DNA from: SZUA-365 sp964635845
GTDB taxonomy: Bacteria; Bacteroidota; Ignavibacteria; SZUA-365
DNA length: 64,000 nt
Direction: 5' to 3'
Assembly (NCBI GenBank): GCA_964635845.1
Contig: CAZWNO010000004.1
Location: 1 to 64,000, forward strand
Shown: piece by piece, positions 16,986 to 25,766 of the stretch
How the letters are laid out: each line of letters begins with the position of its first letter
Position numbering within the stretch: the first letter of the stretch is position 1
The notes under the pieces: generated by a model
What the model saw: the letters and a program-made list of their open reading frames with translations, nothing else
Databases searched by the model: none
Told to the model about the DNA's origin: nothing
Position numbers and translations under genes: made by a program

Positions 16986-17133
16986 ACGAAAACTGGCGAT
17001 TCTGCTGCGCTCCATTGCCGGCCGGTCATGCACGGCGTTCGCCAGAGGAGATAGACGAAAATGCGCCGCGCACTTGAAGCAATCACACTTCAAATGATTT
17101 TTCGACAACTATCTTGAAAACCATCGACCGCAT

Positions 17134-17718
17134 ATGTCAAAGCGCATCGCCCCTCGTACGCCTGTCTTCTTCCCAACGCCTGAGGCATTTCGCAGGTGGC
17201 TGTCTCGTCACGCCTCCTCAGCCTCCGAACTCCTCGTCGGCTTCTACAAGGTTGACTCTGGCCGGCCCAGCCTCACCTGGTCTGAGTCCGTCGATGAAGC
17301 AATCTGCTTCGGCTGGATCGACGGGATTCGAAAGAGCATCGACGACGTGTCCTACCAGATTCGGTTCACACCGCGCAGACCAGGCTCGAACTGGAGCGCC
17401 ATCAACATCGCGAAGGCGGAAGTCCTGATCTCCCAAGGGCGCATGCAGCCTCCCGGCATGCTCGCCTACACACATTGCGCGGATCACGGATCGAACGCCT
17501 CCTCCTCCGGGCAAGAGGCTCCTCCAGCCTTCACTGCGGAGGAACAGGCGCTCTTCGCGCAGTCACCCGCCGCGTGGCAATTCTTCAACGGCACACCACC
17601 GAGCTATCAGCGAGCCGTCATCCGTTGGATCGCAAGTTCCAGGCATTCAACCACTCGGGCACGTCGTCTCGCGCACCTCATCGAATCATGCGCAGCCGGC
17701 AAGCGCTTGCAGTCCTAG
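17134..17718 (+). CDS. YdeI/OmpD-associated family protein
   Basis: A 194-residue protein of the YdeI family (PF13376-like), with the typical TPEAFRRWLSRHASSASELLVG start, the DEAICFGWIDG motif near 60 and FTPRRPGSNWSAINI near 85. The C-terminal helices (PPSYQRAVIRWIASSR..TRARRLAHLIE) match the family's usual end. Some members are described as protecting against bacteriocins or polymyxin; the biochemistry is unknown. About 150 bp separate it from the hydrolase gene, with no clear terminator. Its codon choice (many CTC, TCC) differs from the hydrolase next to it, so the two were probably gained separately. Confidence 0.8.
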   Translation: MSKRIAPRTPVFFPTPEAFRRWLSRHASSASELLVGFYKVDSGRPSLTWSESVDEAICFGWIDGIRKSIDDVSYQIRFTPRRPGSNWSAINIAKAEVLISQGRMQPPGMLAYTHCADHGSNASSSGQEAPPAFTAEEQALFAQSPAAWQFFNGTPPSYQRAVIRWIASSRHSTTRARRLAHLIESCAAGKRLQS

Positions 17719-17757
17719 CGTACCGGCTGCGAACTCAACACGTGAGGCATCGGCGTG

Positions 17758-17830
17758 AGGGAAAATGTGATTGAGGGAATATTCTCCGCACTGGACGCCG
17801 TCAAGCCCACTGGGCTGGGGATGGCGGGGT
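17758..17830 (+). repeat. 73-bp direct repeat, copy 1
   Basis: It matches 20402-20474 at 67 of 73 positions. Both copies can be read as the same short peptide ending (ENVIEGIF.ALDAVKP.GLGMAG, then stop), so it may be the 3' end of a lost gene. The copies flank the two lipoprotein genes. Confidence 0.85.
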
Positions 17831-17840
17831 AACTCCTGCC

Positions 17841-17889
17841 CCTCGATACATTCGTCTTCGCTTCGCGACTCCGCCTTACTCGGCGTGAT
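17841..17889 (-). repeat. Dispersed palindromic element (degenerate)
   Basis: CCTCGATACA at the left and CTTACTCGGCGTGATG at the right, with an inner CGCTTCGCG-type hairpin; reverse orientation relative to the 7779 copy. Confidence 0.6.
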
Positions 17890-17957
17890 GGTACCATGAG
17901 GCGTCTGTGATGATGTATCAAGACGCACGTACGAGAAATAGGGAATACAATCCCTTC

Positions 17958-17986
17958 TTGACAAAGGTATCTGGAATCTGTATAAT
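17958..17986 (+). promoter_or_regulatory. Perfect-consensus sigma-70 promoter
   Basis: TTGACA (17958-17963), exactly 17 nt, TATAAT (17981-17986). The predicted start near 17993 gives a leader of about 100 nt to the lipoprotein ATG at 18094. The best promoter match in the window. Confidence 0.85.
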
Positions 17987-18093
17987 GGGCGCAAGCAGTC
18001 ATTACAGTTCGACCCAGGAGGAACCGCAAGAGGTTCGGAGCTTCTGTTGATAGCAATCAAGGCTCGTGATGAGCCTGGGAGTAAAAGACTGAA

Positions 18094-19248
18094 ATGAAAA
18101 TGAAGCGGTATCCGGCTGGACCGGTCGCTCTCTTCGCGATCGCGGCGATGGTTGCCCTCGTGGCATGCTCGAATTCCAGCGAGCCCCCGCTCCCGCCCGA
18201 TCCCGGAATCGTCGACACCACGACGCATGACTACAGTTGGGAGTACCATTTCATCGATGCCCCGCGGGGTGAAATCAATTTCCTGCGCGACATCCAGATC
18301 GTGGACGAGGACGATATCTGGTTTGTCGGGGAGATCTATACCGACACGCTGAATTACAGTATCCCGCATCGCAAAACCATCAGATTCCTTAACACAATCC
18401 ATTGGAATGGAGCAACTCTTTCAGGTTATTCGTATGAATCGATCGTAGCAAGCGGGGAGGTGGAGAGGGCTAATTTCTATGCCTTGGCCAATCGGCGACG
18501 CACAAAGTATTTAATCTCGGGTCTTGGCATTACCGAATTGAACGACGATACGATTGTGTTTCACGACATGCGGATTTTGAATGGGAAGTGGTACGGATTT
18601 GAAATGGCGAGTACCGAAGCCAGTGGGAAGATGTTCATTTACGGACTCCCCGGATTCCTGGCAGAACTGGTGCAGGCGGGGCCGCTCCAACCTATCGGGA
18701 TTCGGCAGATTCCGCTCCCCACTCAAGCTCCGGTGCGTGCATTCGTCGAAGTAAACGAGCAGGAATACTTCATCGGCGTGTATTCCGACGAGACGGGGGA
18801 ACATCACTGGTATCACTCCAAGGATGGAATGCTGCTCGAGTATTCGTTCTCCGCGGTCGGCGTTTACAGCCGCGATTATTGTACTGCGCTGTGGGCGAGC
18901 GATGACAAGTTGTTCGCGACCAGTACGCCCTTCCTGTTCGTCCAGTCGCTCGCGGATACATCGGACAGGGTGTTCGTCAATTTTCTGGACGATCTCGGAC
19001 GGTCATCGGTAGGACGCATCGAGAAGATGACGGGGCGCGCGAACAATGACATTTTTTTCGTCGGCCAAGTGTCGACGGTAATGCATTACAACGGAAAGAC
19101 TTTCCACGTTTATGACGAAATAGCCGAAAGGGCATCGATGAGCCGTTTCTGGGATGTCACAATCGCAGGTGACAAGGTGTACATCGTCGGTGTCCGGGAA
19201 TTTGGAGGACAATATCAAGCTGTACTTATAATCGGTACGAAACAATAG
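18094..19248 (+). CDS. Lipoprotein with beta-propeller-like repeats
   Basis: A 384-residue lipoprotein. Residues 1-25 are a type II signal peptide with lipobox VALVAC, followed by a Pro-rich linker. The rest is beta-rich with repeated 'DDIWFVGE', 'NDIFFVGQVSTVMHYNGKTF' and 'DKVYIVGV' stretches, as in BNR/Kelch-like propellers common in Ignavibacteria. No catalytic motif is visible. It starts a two-gene unit: the next lipoprotein begins 12 bp after its stop. Strong promoter upstream. Base use drifts to more A+T in the middle (18370-18560). It is probably anchored in the outer or inner membrane facing the periplasm or surface. Confidence 0.7.
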   Translation: MKMKRYPAGPVALFAIAAMVALVACSNSSEPPLPPDPGIVDTTTHDYSWEYHFIDAPRGEINFLRDIQIVDEDDIWFVGEIYTDTLNYSIPHRKTIRFLNTIHWNGATLSGYSYESIVASGEVERANFYALANRRRTKYLISGLGITELNDDTIVFHDMRILNGKWYGFEMASTEASGKMFIYGLPGFLAELVQAGPLQPIGIRQIPLPTQAPVRAFVEVNEQEYFIGVYSDETGEHHWYHSKDGMLLEYSFSAVGVYSRDYCTALWASDDKLFATSTPFLFVQSLADTSDRVFVNFLDDLGRSSVGRIEKMTGRANNDIFFVGQVSTVMHYNGKTFHVYDEIAERASMSRFWDVTIAGDKVYIVGVREFGGQYQAVLIIGTKQ

Positions 19249-19260
19249 ACGCTTCTCAGT

Positions 19261-20328
19261 TTGAGCCCTAGAACGAACGTCATATTGCTTGCGGCATTGG
19301 TACTGATACTCCCGACGGCCTGCGAGGACGAGCACGGACTCGCTCCACCTGACGCTCCTTGCGCTTCGTGCGATACCTGCAACAACCTGAAACTGCCGCC
19401 CACAGGTCCTTGGTACCAGGATGGCGAAATCGTTCCCGCCGTGCAGGACACGTATCGGGGGAAAATGTCGCCGGACGGAAGGTATCTCGCGTTTCTCGGG
19501 GGCAATTCGGATTACAGGAACGACGAAAGGACCTATCCGATCAGCGGACTGGTGGTGCAGGATGTGGCTACGAAGCGCGTGCTGCACTTCTTTCTGGGAT
19601 TTTACAGCTGGTTTTCCTGGCATCCCGATGCGAAGCATCTGTATTATGTAGAGAGTTCGATACTTCGCAGATTGAATGTACAAACAGGCGAAAACGTTCG
19701 CTACGACAGCCTTGGGCATTGGGAAGGGGTGGAGGTGACTGGTTCCGGTAGGTTCATCTATTTATCAGGCTATAGAGACGGAAATGCCAGGAATGGTATC
19801 TGGCGATGCAAGGAAGACGGATCCGAAATTTTCTTCGTAACGGATGATGCAGTGTTCAAATGGAACTACGTGACGGCCGATGATTCGCTGCTGTGCGCAT
19901 TGAATCTCGGAAAAACTGCTCATCCCGAAGGCGTATACTTTCTGAACGTCTTGACCGGATCCATGCGGTTCATAGGGATTCCCTCTCTCCATGAACAATT
20001 TTACGCATCAAGTCACCGGGGATTGTTATCGAGAGATGGAAAGTTGATCCTGTTCCAACCATATGTGGAGGACAAGAAACTCAACGACGGATATGCCGAT
20101 GCGGGAGTCTGGCTACTCGATCTCGAAAGCCTGCGTTTGCGGCAGGTGTTGCCGAAGCACCTCCATTACCGGTTCCGCTTTCGGAATCCACAATGGTGCA
20201 CGGACCGAACCTTCATCGCCGATTGGCTGTGTGTGAAGGACTCAACGGTATCCTTGTATGAATACTCGCTGGACGGCCGTCCGCTGAGAAGATTGACGGA
20301 CAGGAATCTCCGATTCTGGGAGAAATAA
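19261..20328 (+). CDS. Lipoprotein with TolB/WD40-like propeller
   Basis: A 355-residue protein starting with TTG at 19261. Lipobox LPTAC ends the signal peptide near residue 21. A Cys-rich patch (CASCDTC) follows at about 34-40 and could bind metal or form disulfides. The body has TolB/DPP-like propeller blades (GKMSPDGRYLAFLGG, SWHPDAKHLYYVE, LLSRDGKLILFQPY). No enzyme motif seen. It follows the upstream lipoprotein by 12 bp and is likely co-transcribed with it. A TTG start is unusual, but no ATG precedes the hydrophobic segment in this frame. Confidence 0.68.
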   Translation: MSPRTNVILLAALVLILPTACEDEHGLAPPDAPCASCDTCNNLKLPPTGPWYQDGEIVPAVQDTYRGKMSPDGRYLAFLGGNSDYRNDERTYPISGLVVQDVATKRVLHFFLGFYSWFSWHPDAKHLYYVESSILRRLNVQTGENVRYDSLGHWEGVEVTGSGRFIYLSGYRDGNARNGIWRCKEDGSEIFFVTDDAVFKWNYVTADDSLLCALNLGKTAHPEGVYFLNVLTGSMRFIGIPSLHEQFYASSHRGLLSRDGKLILFQPYVEDKKLNDGYADAGVWLLDLESLRLRQVLPKHLHYRFRFRNPQWCTDRTFIADWLCVKDSTVSLYEYSLDGRPLRRLTDRNLRFWEK

Positions 20329-20683
20329 TCCGGAAGCGGAAATCAATCTACCAAGTCTCGTGATGAGTCTGTCCGGGGGTCCCGACGAACTCTTCGCCGG
20401 CAGGGAAAATGTGATTGAGGGAATATTCATCGCGCTCGACGCCGTCAAGCCCCATGGGCTGGGGATGGCGGGGTGAACGTGCATGTTGCCGGCGCGCCAT
20501 GGATCATCCGCGATTATGCTTGTTTTGAGTGTGCGGCTTTTAATAAAATCGGGTATCTTGATCGGAATGCAAACGGTACGTCGAGGCGCGTCGCCCGGCA
20601 GGCGGTGAAGCCCGAAATTCTCGGTAAACACAAGTGCAGCGTCACGCAAAAGCTCTTACACGCGCTGGAGGTATCCTGACCTC
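20329..20683. other. Intergenic region with repeat copy 2
   Basis: 355 bp between the lipoprotein pair and the rhuM fragment. It contains the second 73-bp repeat (20402-20474). A short frame from an ATG at 20362 reads MSLSGGPDELFAGR and then into the repeat peptide. A 68-codon frame at 20473-20679 is open, but I recognise nothing in it. Confidence 0.5.
20402..20474 (+). repeat. 73-bp direct repeat, copy 2
   Basis: Second copy of the 17758-17830 sequence, same orientation, six differences. It lies 74 bp after the second lipoprotein gene. Confidence 0.85.
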
Positions 20684-20962
20684 ATGAATGACATGATTCT
20701 TTACACCACCGAAGACGGCCGAAGCCAGATCAAACTGCGGGCGGCTCGGCAGACGGTATGGCTTACCCAGCGAGAAATATCGGAGTTGTTTGATGTGAGC
20801 GTGGACAACATCGGCCTGCATCTCAAGAACATTTATGAAGATGGAGAATTGGTTCGCGAGGCAACTGCCGAGGAATCCTCGGTAATTCAAATCGAGGGCA
20901 ACCGTAAGGTGCGCCGCTCCTCGATACAGACGTCGCGTCGGCTACTCAGGATGAAGGTTTGA
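20684..20962 (+). pseudogene. RhuM-family protein, truncated
   Basis: The first ~75 codons encode the N-terminus of the RhuM/virulence-associated family: MILYTTEDGRSQIKLR, then VWLTQREISELFDVSVDNI, then HLKNIYEDGELVREAT. Full RhuM proteins are about 330 residues. Here the frame runs into a palindromic element at 20919 and ends after a further repeat-encoded tail (SSIQTSRRLL), so about three quarters of the gene is missing. RhuM genes commonly ride on islands and phage-like elements. Function of the family is poorly known; this copy is almost certainly dead. Confidence 0.78.
20919..20954 (-). repeat. Dispersed palindromic element truncating rhuM
   Basis: CCTCGATAC at the left, CTACTCAGGATGA at the right, with a GACGTCGCGTC hairpin core; it joins directly to the rhuM coding sequence. 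Confidence 0.65.
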
Positions 20963-20971
20963 TTCCATCTG

Positions 20972-21640
20972 TCATTTGTCATCTGTCATATTTCCGTTCT
21001 CGGTATGACGGGTGATGACGGCTTTCCTCTCGGTGAATGTATTCAGTTCCTCGTGGATCCTCGCGCGGAGGGAGCGGCGGACGCGAATGGTGTAGCGCGT
21101 GTCGTCGAGATAGGCGCGGTCGAGCACCTCGACGCCGTGCAGTTCGAGGACGTGATGTACCTGGCTGGTGACGTCGTAGGGGAAGGTGATGAGGAAGGTT
21201 TCGGTGAGATGGCGGCGTTCGATCACGCAGCGGGAGAGCACGGCGTCGGCGGCGTCGGTGTAGGCGCGGGCGAGTCCACCCACGCCGAGCTTCGTGCCGC
21301 CGAAGTAGCGCACGACCACGATGCCGACGTCGGTCAGTCCGAGACGGTCGATGGCGCCGAGAATGCGCCTGCCCGCGGTGCCGCTCGGCTCGCCGTCGTC
21401 GCTGTAGCGGAATTCCATACCTTCATATCCGATGCGCCAGGCGAAGCAGTGATGCGTCGCGTTGTAATGCTCCCGGCGCAGGGCATCGAGCGCGGTGGTG
21501 AACGTCCCCGCGTCGCCGCAGGGGATCGCGTAGGAAAGGAAGCGCGATCCGACTATCTTTATTTCCGTATCCTCGCGTCCGGCGACGGTCAGGAAGGAAT
21601 CATCCGGGGAACTGTGGTGTTGCTGGTCTGGAGGCGGCAC
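20972..21640 (-). CDS. yigZ: YigZ/IMPACT family protein
   Basis: A 222-residue member of UPF0029. The N-terminal IMPACT domain has the family motif FRYSDDGEPSGTAGRRI near 77-92 and VVVRYFGGTKLGVGGLARAY near 108-127. The C-terminal DUF1949-like half (VEVLDRAYLDDTRYTIRV) is also present. YigZ is implicated in translation or ribosome-associated stress by fold similarity to EF-G domain IV, but the bacterial role is not settled. It ends against the broken rhuM and is read divergently from bshA with about 70 bp between starts. Confidence 0.88.
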   Translation of the reverse strand: MPPPDQQHHSSPDDSFLTVAGREDTEIKIVGSRFLSYAIPCGDAGTFTTALDALRREHYNATHHCFAWRIGYEGMEFRYSDDGEPSGTAGRRILGAIDRLGLTDVGIVVVRYFGGTKLGVGGLARAYTDAADAVLSRCVIERRHLTETFLITFPYDVTSQVHHVLELHGVEVLDRAYLDDTRYTIRVRRSLRARIHEELNTFTERKAVITRHTENGNMTDDK

Positions 21641-21710
21641 TTTTGTTCTTGCGGCTGTCTCGTTGCGATGCTTCGACTAAGGTACTGAATCCACGGGAGG
21701 TCTTCCAACC

Positions 21711-22832
21711 ATGAAAATCGGCATTACCTGTTATCCCACCTACGGCGGCAGCGGCGTCGTCGCGACGGAACTGGGCCTCGCGCTCGCGGACCGTGGCCAC
21801 GAGGTGCACTTCATCACCTATGACCGGCCGTTCCGCCTCGATCATTTCCATGACCGCGTGTACTTCCACGGCGTCGAGATCAGCGCGTACCCGCTGATCG
21901 AATTCGACCTGTACACGCTCGCGCTGACGAGCAAGCTCGTCGAGGTCGTGCGGTTCGAAAAGCTCGACATCCTCCACATGCACTACGCGATCCCGCACGC
22001 GGTCAGCGCCTACCTCGCCCGGCAGATCCTGGGTGTCGACAACATCAAGACCGTCACCACGCTGCACGGGACGGATTCGACGCTCGTGGGACTCGAACCA
22101 TCCTTTCTCCCGCTCATGCGCTTCGCGCTGCAGCATAGCGACGGCGTCACGGCGGTGTCGCGCTTCCTCCGCGACAAGACGCTGAGCACCTATCAGCTCG
22201 ACGTGGATATCGAGGCCATCCCGAACTTCATAGACACGGAAGTCTACGCGCCGCGCGAGTCCTGCCGCTACCGTGAACTCTTCGCTCCGGACGGCCAAAA
22301 GGTGATCGTCCATACGTCGAATTTCCGCCCGGTCAAGCGCGTGCAGGATGTGATCCGCACGTTCGCGAAAGTCCGCGAGCAGATTCCCGCCAGGCTTCTC
22401 CTGATCGGCGACGGTCCCGATCGAACGGATTGCGAGGTGCTGTCGCGCGAACTGCATGTGCAGGACGACGTCCGTTTCCTCGGCAAGCAGGACGCGCTCG
22501 TCGACATCCTCACCGCCTCCGATCTGTTCATGCTGCCGAGCCAGTCCGAGAGTTTCGGACTGTCCGCCCTCGAAGCCATGAGCTGTGGACTGCCCGTCAT
22601 TTCCACCAGCATCGGCGGCATTCCGGAAGTGAATCTCCACGCGGAAACCGGCTATATCGCCGAGATCGGAGACGTCGACCGCATGGCCCGCTACGCCGTC
22701 GAACTGCTCTCGAACGAGGCGCGGTACGCCATGTTCTCGAAGGCCGCGCGCCGCCGCGCGGTGGAGGTCTTCGACAAGCACATCATCGTCCCCCGGTACG
22801 AAGCATACTACGAGCGTATCCTCGGGCGGTAA
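21711..22832 (+). CDS. bshA: N-acetyl-alpha-D-glucosaminyl L-malate synthase BshA
   Basis: A 373-residue GT4 glycosyltransferase that joins UDP-GlcNAc to L-malate, the first step of bacillithiol synthesis. The start KIGITCYPTYGGSGVVATELG, HGTDSTLVG near 118, and the nucleotide-sugar EX7E motif in SESFGLSALEAMSCG near 279 match BshA closely in sequence and length. Bacillithiol is the main low-molecular thiol in Firmicutes and many Bacteroidota, which supports the taxonomic placement. ATG 21711 has GGGAGG about 15 bases upstream. bshB and bshC are not nearby. Confidence 0.92.
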   Translation: MKIGITCYPTYGGSGVVATELGLALADRGHEVHFITYDRPFRLDHFHDRVYFHGVEISAYPLIEFDLYTLALTSKLVEVVRFEKLDILHMHYAIPHAVSAYLARQILGVDNIKTVTTLHGTDSTLVGLEPSFLPLMRFALQHSDGVTAVSRFLRDKTLSTYQLDVDIEAIPNFIDTEVYAPRESCRYRELFAPDGQKVIVHTSNFRPVKRVQDVIRTFAKVREQIPARLLLIGDGPDRTDCEVLSRELHVQDDVRFLGKQDALVDILTASDLFMLPSQSESFGLSALEAMSCGLPVISTSIGGIPEVNLHAETGYIAEIGDVDRMARYAVELLSNEARYAMFSKAARRRAVEVFDKHIIVPRYEAYYERILGR

Positions 22833-23231
22833 GCCATCTGGAGTCAGGAACAAGGACTTTCCGCACCTTCACACTGTTGCCGAAGAAGTGATGGATCGGG
22901 TGGTGATTACTTTCGGTGACGGTCTGGTCCGGGGCCAGGGAGCGGCCGAATGACCCCAAGGTAGAGCGTGAGATTATTGCCATGAGCCGGAGCCCGGGAA
23001 AGACGACCACAGGGATAATCCCGGCTGCGGCACATAATGGATTCCGTTTGTCGCAATTAGAACAGATGCGAATCATAAAAAGATAAAATTATTTATTTAA
23101 AGGTAAACAGCAGGGAAACGATACGCATCGCCGTATGTATGTCCATGGAATTGCACGACTTAGAGAGCAAGAATGTCCGGGTGGGCGAGAACACTTTATC
23201 AGACGAACAAGTAGGGAATTGATTTCAGGTA

Positions 23232-23261
23232 TTGACAAAGTCTGGGCAGGCTGATTATCAT
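23232..23261 (+). promoter_or_regulatory. Promoter for the A+T-rich T9SS gene
   Basis: TTGACA (23232-23237), 18 nt, TATCAT (23256-23261). The leader of about 300 nt contains the whole 17-bp tandem array. Confidence 0.6.
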
Positions 23262-23366
23262 TACACCAATAAGATCCGTAACACCCCTTCTCGGAGGACA
23301 GGTCGAGTGCCCGGAGAATCCCCCGGAAACAGACTGAGCTTTTGCGGTTCACCGTACGCCTGAACC

Positions 23367-23548
23367 GTCGAGCCGCGAGAACCGTCGAGCCGTGAGAACT
23401 GTCGAGCCGCGAGAACTGTCGAGGCATGAGAACCGTCGAGCTGCGAGAACTGTCGAGCCGCGAGAACTGTCGAGGCATAAGAACCGTCGAGCTGCGAGAA
23501 CTGTCGAGCCGCGAGAACTGTCGAGCCGCGAGAACTGTCGAGCCGCGT
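23367..23548. repeat. 17-bp tandem array, 10.7 units, with 51-bp higher-order structure
   Basis: Consensus unit GTCGAGCCGCGAGAACT. Variants GTCGAGGCATGAGAACC and GTCGAGCTGCGAGAACT recur in a fixed three-unit order twice, so a 51-bp block was itself duplicated. Ends 25 bp before the ATG of the next gene. Confidence 0.93.
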
Positions 23549-23573
23549 GATCCAATGCAAAGGAAAAACAAGT

Positions 23574-25682
23574 ATGCAGCACAAAATATCGACGAAGCGC
23601 AACCACGTAATAATTTTAACAACGCTGTTGATGCTTATTCTGGTAGTTGGTGCGCCGCGTCTAAATGCTCAATGGAATGCAGTTGAGCTTGCGTATGGCG
23701 GCAGTGTTCTGGATGCGATTCAGAGTACCGATAAAGGCATGTATATATTGACCGAAAGGGGCGGTATTTATACGCTTGATAAAGAAGGAACTACATGGAT
23801 ATATTTATGTAAATACGATATTACAGATCCTATTGCTCTGCATTTATTCTCGGCGAATCCGAGGGCTATATACTGTTTTAGGGAAAGCATATATATATAC
23901 GATCGAAAGCTGGGTATCTGGAGCGACCTGGAAACGAATAAGGTAAGCGCACTACCGGTAAAATCTGCATCAGTACTTTCAGATAGCATCATTATTTTTA
24001 CGGATGGCCAGGAGGTCTTCAAGTCAACGAACTCTGGCGCATCCTGGGAAGTTGTTTTACACCATGCGCCTCTCGGATTAGACTGGATTTCGGCAATTAC
24101 AGTGAACGCGAACAATACTGTCTACCTTACAGCGGAAGACACGACGTATATTTCGAACGATGGAGCTGCGAGTTGGAAAAAAATATATAATAATATGAAA
24201 TTATACATTAACATCGCATATAGGGTAAGTCGCACGATATTCCCTGTCGGAACGACGTCAATATGCAAGATTACGGAAAATGGAATTTTATTGTACTCCG
24301 ATATAGACGAGGAGTGGGCCGGTGTATTTAATACTGCGGGTATGAATGCCAGACCTACGATCTTCGCAATAGACAGTTCGATATTCTGTTTTCAACGAAT
24401 TTCCGACGAATTCATGATTTATCGCAGCACTGATTGGGGTAGATCCTGGGATTCAACAGCTATCGCGTCCTTCGCTTTCGCTTTTCCGTACATCTTCGGT
24501 AGCAACGAGAGAAATCTGTATGTAACGGATTATAGAAATTGTGTGGTAAGCATAAATGATGGGAATGGCAGTATGGCATATATGATGACTGGAATATCGG
24601 AACTTTCTACAAGATTAATCGCCGCGGAGAACCGAAGAGTACACACAAGGAGCAGCACTTTGGATGTTCATAGGGGATCTTCTGATAGCGCATTTCTTTA
24701 TAATATCACAGGGCCGTGGCCTGCACGGGATATATACCTCACAACAGAAGGAGACGTTATCAGATTGGAGACGTCTATCATAGAGAAAACTACAGACGGG
24801 GGAGAAAAATGGATTGATGTGGGTGAGATTCAAAACTGGGACGCATATTTTGAAAAAACGGAAAGCGCGATTTATCTGGCAGGCAGGTATGGGGTATATT
24901 CGCTCAATACTAGAAATAAAAATATAAGAGATCTGTCGGATTCGGCGACATATCGTGTTGCCGTGAATTCACAGAAGGTTGTTACTGCAGTCACATACAG
25001 CTCGTATATTTTGATCATTCGTGAAGCGGAGGAGATATATAAAATTGATGCCAGGAATATCAATGAGTTGGTTGACGACATTTTGATATTTGACGATAAT
25101 ACACTGCTTTTGGCGGCTGGTGAAGAGTTGTACAGAGGTTATGGCGAAATGGGGACTTGTGTACGATTGGAGGAAGAAACATTTGATGCAACAGAAAAAA
25201 TGTTGTTGCATGAGTCAGGAATGATTTTTTCGTTGTCAAAGCAAGGCGGAGTGCAATATTCATCAGACACCGGGCGCAGCTGGATTGCAATTGACATTTC
25301 GAGTCTGGGAGCGGAAGTGAGAGATCTGGCCATTGATGATATGTTTTTATATGTATGCACCAGGGGCGCAGGGGTACATATGATGAATATTTCCAGCCTC
25401 ATATTAGATGTTGATGAAGACGCATATGATAAGAGGACGGAAAATATATTGGTATATCCTAACCCGGCGTCGACGCAGTTGACAATCCTCGGTATCAATG
25501 ATTGCGATTCGCGGATAACCATTACTTTATCAGATATAATGGGTCGTAAATTATATGTTAGGAATACCGGTAATTGTTCACCAGGTACAATCAACGTTGA
25601 CAGCATGATCCCTGGTATATACATCATAACGATAGAGAAGAATAATTATCCCGTTGGCTCGCAGTTGGTAATAATTGAATAA
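23574..25682 (+). CDS. Exported BNR/sialidase-like repeat protein with T9SS sorting domain
   Basis: A 702-residue protein. Signal peptide to about residue 33 (LLMLILVVGAPRLNAQ). The body is made of BNR/YCF48-type blades: FKSTNSGASWEVV, YISNDGAASWKKI, YRSTDWGRSWDST, EKTTDGGEKWIDV and YSSDTGRSWIAI. These fold as a propeller. The last ~75 residues are a T9SS type A domain beginning VYPNPASTQLTIL. ATG 23574 has AAAGGA nearby; the frame extends to a GTG at 23547 inside the repeat. Codon use is strongly A+T rich (many ATA, AAT, TTA) unlike the core genes, a sign of transfer. The neighbour at 26484 is the same type of protein. Confidence 0.78.
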   Translation: MQHKISTKRNHVIILTTLLMLILVVGAPRLNAQWNAVELAYGGSVLDAIQSTDKGMYILTERGGIYTLDKEGTTWIYLCKYDITDPIALHLFSANPRAIYCFRESIYIYDRKLGIWSDLETNKVSALPVKSASVLSDSIIIFTDGQEVFKSTNSGASWEVVLHHAPLGLDWISAITVNANNTVYLTAEDTTYISNDGAASWKKIYNNMKLYINIAYRVSRTIFPVGTTSICKITENGILLYSDIDEEWAGVFNTAGMNARPTIFAIDSSIFCFQRISDEFMIYRSTDWGRSWDSTAIASFAFAFPYIFGSNERNLYVTDYRNCVVSINDGNGSMAYMMTGISELSTRLIAAENRRVHTRSSTLDVHRGSSDSAFLYNITGPWPARDIYLTTEGDVIRLETSIIEKTTDGGEKWIDVGEIQNWDAYFEKTESAIYLAGRYGVYSLNTRNKNIRDLSDSATYRVAVNSQKVVTAVTYSSYILIIREAEEIYKIDARNINELVDDILIFDDNTLLLAAGEELYRGYGEMGTCVRLEEETFDATEKMLLHESGMIFSLSKQGGVQYSSDTGRSWIAIDISSLGAEVRDLAIDDMFLYVCTRGAGVHMMNISSLILDVDEDAYDKRTENILVYPNPASTQLTILGINDCDSRITITLSDIMGRKLYVRNTGNCSPGTINVDSMIPGIYIITIEKNNYPVGSQLVIIE

Positions 25683-25766
25683 TCGAGCGCAATATCGTTT
25701 GTGTCACAGCCTCGAAATCAGTATTACGGATCAAATATGAGCACGCCATGGCTCGAATAGAACAAT

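Larger units (their letters stand above)
17719..18093. other. Intergenic region with repeat copy, palindromic element and promoter
   Basis: 375 bp holding the 73-bp direct repeat copy (17758-17830), a palindromic element (17841-17889), a consensus promoter (17958-17986) and a small GAACC/GGTTC hairpin in the leader near 18014-18034. No gene seen. Confidence 0.6.
22833..23573. other. Long intergenic region opening the accessory island
   Basis: 741 bp. The first 230 bp hold a short open stretch (EEVMDRVVITFGDGLVRGQGAAE) that I do not recognise. Then comes an A+T-rich patch (23070-23100), a promoter at 23232-23261 and the 17-bp tandem array at 23367-23548. No gene supported. Confidence 0.55.

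Noticed and set aside
22783..23076. 97-codon minus-strand frame after bshA
   Set aside because: Overlaps the bshA end, has no recognisable domain and no ribosome site.
23367..23548. CRISPR array
   Set aside because: Units are contiguous 17-mers with no spacers; it is a simple tandem repeat.
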